Below are positions 5,693 through 6,396 of a stretch of 6,396 nt of DNA, piece after piece. This DNA comes from Bradyrhizobium sp. GTDB lineage: Bacteria > Pseudomonadota > Alphaproteobacteria > Rhizobiales > Xanthobacteraceae. A program made the translations under genes and the position numbers. Location: contig JAQGKJ010000712.1 of assembly GCA_028290165.1 (NCBI GenBank), positions 1 to 6,396 of the forward strand, read 5' to 3'. How positions within the stretch are numbered: the first letter of the stretch is position 1; every line of letters starts with the position of its first letter. The notes beneath the pieces were generated by a model. That model saw only the letters and a program-made list of their open reading frames with translations, was not told where the DNA came from and ran no database searches.

Positions 5693-5734
5693 GGCCCGAT
5701 GACGACTAACAGTATTAATCGAGGATTGGCAGCG

Positions 5735-6396
5735 ATGCCGGCACAGGAGCGCTCGTTAGGTGTGGACGGGTGCGGCCTTGACGGCGATCAATCTCATAAT
5801 CAGCGCCAGCACCGAGAGGCAATGGCAAGGAAGACATCGCCCCAGGGATCTAGTCCGCATGCTGACGTGCAGCCCTCGCAGTGGGAAGATGCCGATTGGG
5901 ATCAGGACCATGACGAGGCGGCGGGCCATCGCGCGCGCCAGCTGTTGTCCGGGTCGAACTCCGGCTTTCATCGGCTAGCCGATCACCTCGGCGCGCTGCG
6001 CCGCTGGCTTGCGGCTGAGCGCTGGGTAAAGCGCCTTGCGGTCGTGATCGCGGTGCTGATGGTGATCTTCGCCGGATGCTTCGGCGGGCTATGGTGGCGG
6101 CTCGGCGCCGGTCCGATCAATCTCGATATGGCGACGCCTTGGCTGGCCGCGGCAATCGAAGAAAATATCGGTCACGGCAATACGGTCGAGGTGGGCGGCA
6201 CGCAGATCGAGCGAGCAGGGCGGATCCGCATCGCCGTGCGCATCCGCGATATCATCGTCCGGGATCGCGACCATGCCATCGTGGCGAACGCGCCGAAGGC
6301 GGAGGTCAGGCTTTCCGGCACCGCGCTATTAATGGGGCAGCTGCGCGCCGAGAGCCTCAATCTGGTGGATGCCGAACTCGCCGTCCGCATCACGCC
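5735..6396 (+). CDS. DUF3971 / AsmA-like inner-membrane-anchored protein, 3'-truncated by the window edge
   Basis: An open frame runs off the right edge (220 codons visible). From the 5735 start, residues 1-98 are hydrophilic and probably cytoplasmic, with an acidic, Trp-containing patch (QWEDADWDQDHDE). A basic WVKR then leads into one transmembrane helix (about 100-119). The periplasmic part begins with GPINLDM and has the alternating beta-strand pattern of the DUF3971 / AsmA-like N-terminus (VEVGGTQIE, IRIAVRIRDIIVRD, AKAEVRLSG-like strands, LRAESLNLVDAELAV). Full-length relatives exceed 1,000 residues and belong to the AsmA/YhdP/TamB superfamily, linked to lipid movement between the inner and outer membranes; this role is inferred from the family. 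The start is uncertain. ATG 5735 has CGAGGA (5720-5725) 9 nt before it. ATG 5822 (MARKTSPQ) has GAGAGG only 2 nt before it. ATGs at 5699 and 5669 are also in frame after the stop at 5666-5668. The codons between 5735 and 5822 include a rare TTA, so 5822 remains possible. Confidence 0.8.
   Translation, partial: MPAQERSLGVDGCGLDGDQSHNQRQHREAMARKTSPQGSSPHADVQPSQWEDADWDQDHDEAAGHRARQLLSGSNSGFHRLADHLGALRRWLAAERWVKRLAVVIAVLMVIFAGCFGGLWWRLGAGPINLDMATPWLAAAIEENIGHGNTVEVGGTQIERAGRIRIAVRIRDIIVRDRDHAIVANAPKAEVRLSGTALLMGQLRAESLNLVDAELAVRIT

Larger units (their letters stand above)
5517..5734. promoter_or_regulatory. Divergent intergenic region between the peroxiredoxin and AsmA-like genes
   Basis: This stretch separates genes transcribed in opposite directions and should hold both promoters. 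A weak + strand pair, TTGGGC (5690-5695) and TATTAA (5713-5718) with 17 nt between, is the best sigma-70-like candidate for the rightward gene, but it matches the consensus at only 3/6 and 4/6 positions. If it were real, transcription would begin close to the ATG at 5735 and favour the later start at 5822. No clear OxyR-type or sigma-32-type site was recognised before the peroxiredoxin gene. Confidence 0.3.

Noticed and set aside
5206..5709. 167-codon open frame on the plus strand overlapping the peroxiredoxin gene and running into the divergent intergenic region
   Set aside because: Most of it mirrors the lysine-rich tail (giving Phe/Leu-rich sequence), it has no supported ribosome binding site, and the opposite strand carries a certain gene.
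1..6396. Insertion sequence, prophage, integron, toxin-antitoxin or defence cassette
   Set aside because: Every gene is a recognisable housekeeping, transport or envelope type, and no transposase, integrase, tRNA-associated direct repeat or compositional break was seen.

Overview
The window looks like ordinary chromosomal, mostly core sequence from a high-GC alphaproteobacterium of the Bradyrhizobium / Rhodopseudomonas / Nitrobacter group. This rests on strong G/C third-position bias, the style of the proteins (a LivK-like binding protein with an ASA signal-peptide cleavage site, and a DUF3971/AsmA-like membrane protein), and one intergenic palindrome that I recall as a high-copy repeat in that family. 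The assignment is by recognition, not by search.

Layout: (1) 1-951, + strand: 3' part of prfB (release factor 2), cut by the left edge. (2) 955-1830, +: NAD(P)-dependent beta-hydroxyacid dehydrogenase-family protein, 3 nt after prfB and probably co-transcribed with it. (3) 1984-3219, +: periplasmic substrate-binding protein of the branched-chain amino acid (HAAT) ABC class, with its own ribosome binding site and no permease or ATPase gene beside it. (4) 3220-3337: convergent intergenic gap holding two overlapping small hairpins and a REP-like palindrome. (5) 3338-4702, -: membrane-anchored M23 (LytM) peptidoglycan metallopeptidase; the best start is an ATG at 4702, not the GTG six bases upstream. 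(6) 4803-5516, -: Bcp/PrxQ-type peroxiredoxin with an unusual, very basic N-terminal tail of about 83 residues; it lies upstream of the M23 gene on the same strand. (7) 5517-5734: divergent intergenic region with a 13-bp tandem duplication. (8) 5735 to the right edge, +: N-terminal part of a large DUF3971/AsmA-like inner-membrane-anchored protein.

The genes do not form one obvious system. prfB serves translation termination; the M23 peptidase and AsmA-like protein are envelope genes; the peroxiredoxin is an oxidative-stress enzyme; the dehydrogenase and binding protein are metabolic. I found no mobile element genes, CRISPR array, tRNA, rRNA or defence system. The observation most worth following is the peroxiredoxin: a histone H1-like lysine-rich tail joined to a 1-Cys Bcp domain, suggesting a nucleic-acid-associated antioxidant enzyme. 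Secondary points are a CtrA-like half-site upstream of the M23 gene, that protein's His-rich cytoplasmic tail, and the repeat structures between the convergent genes.
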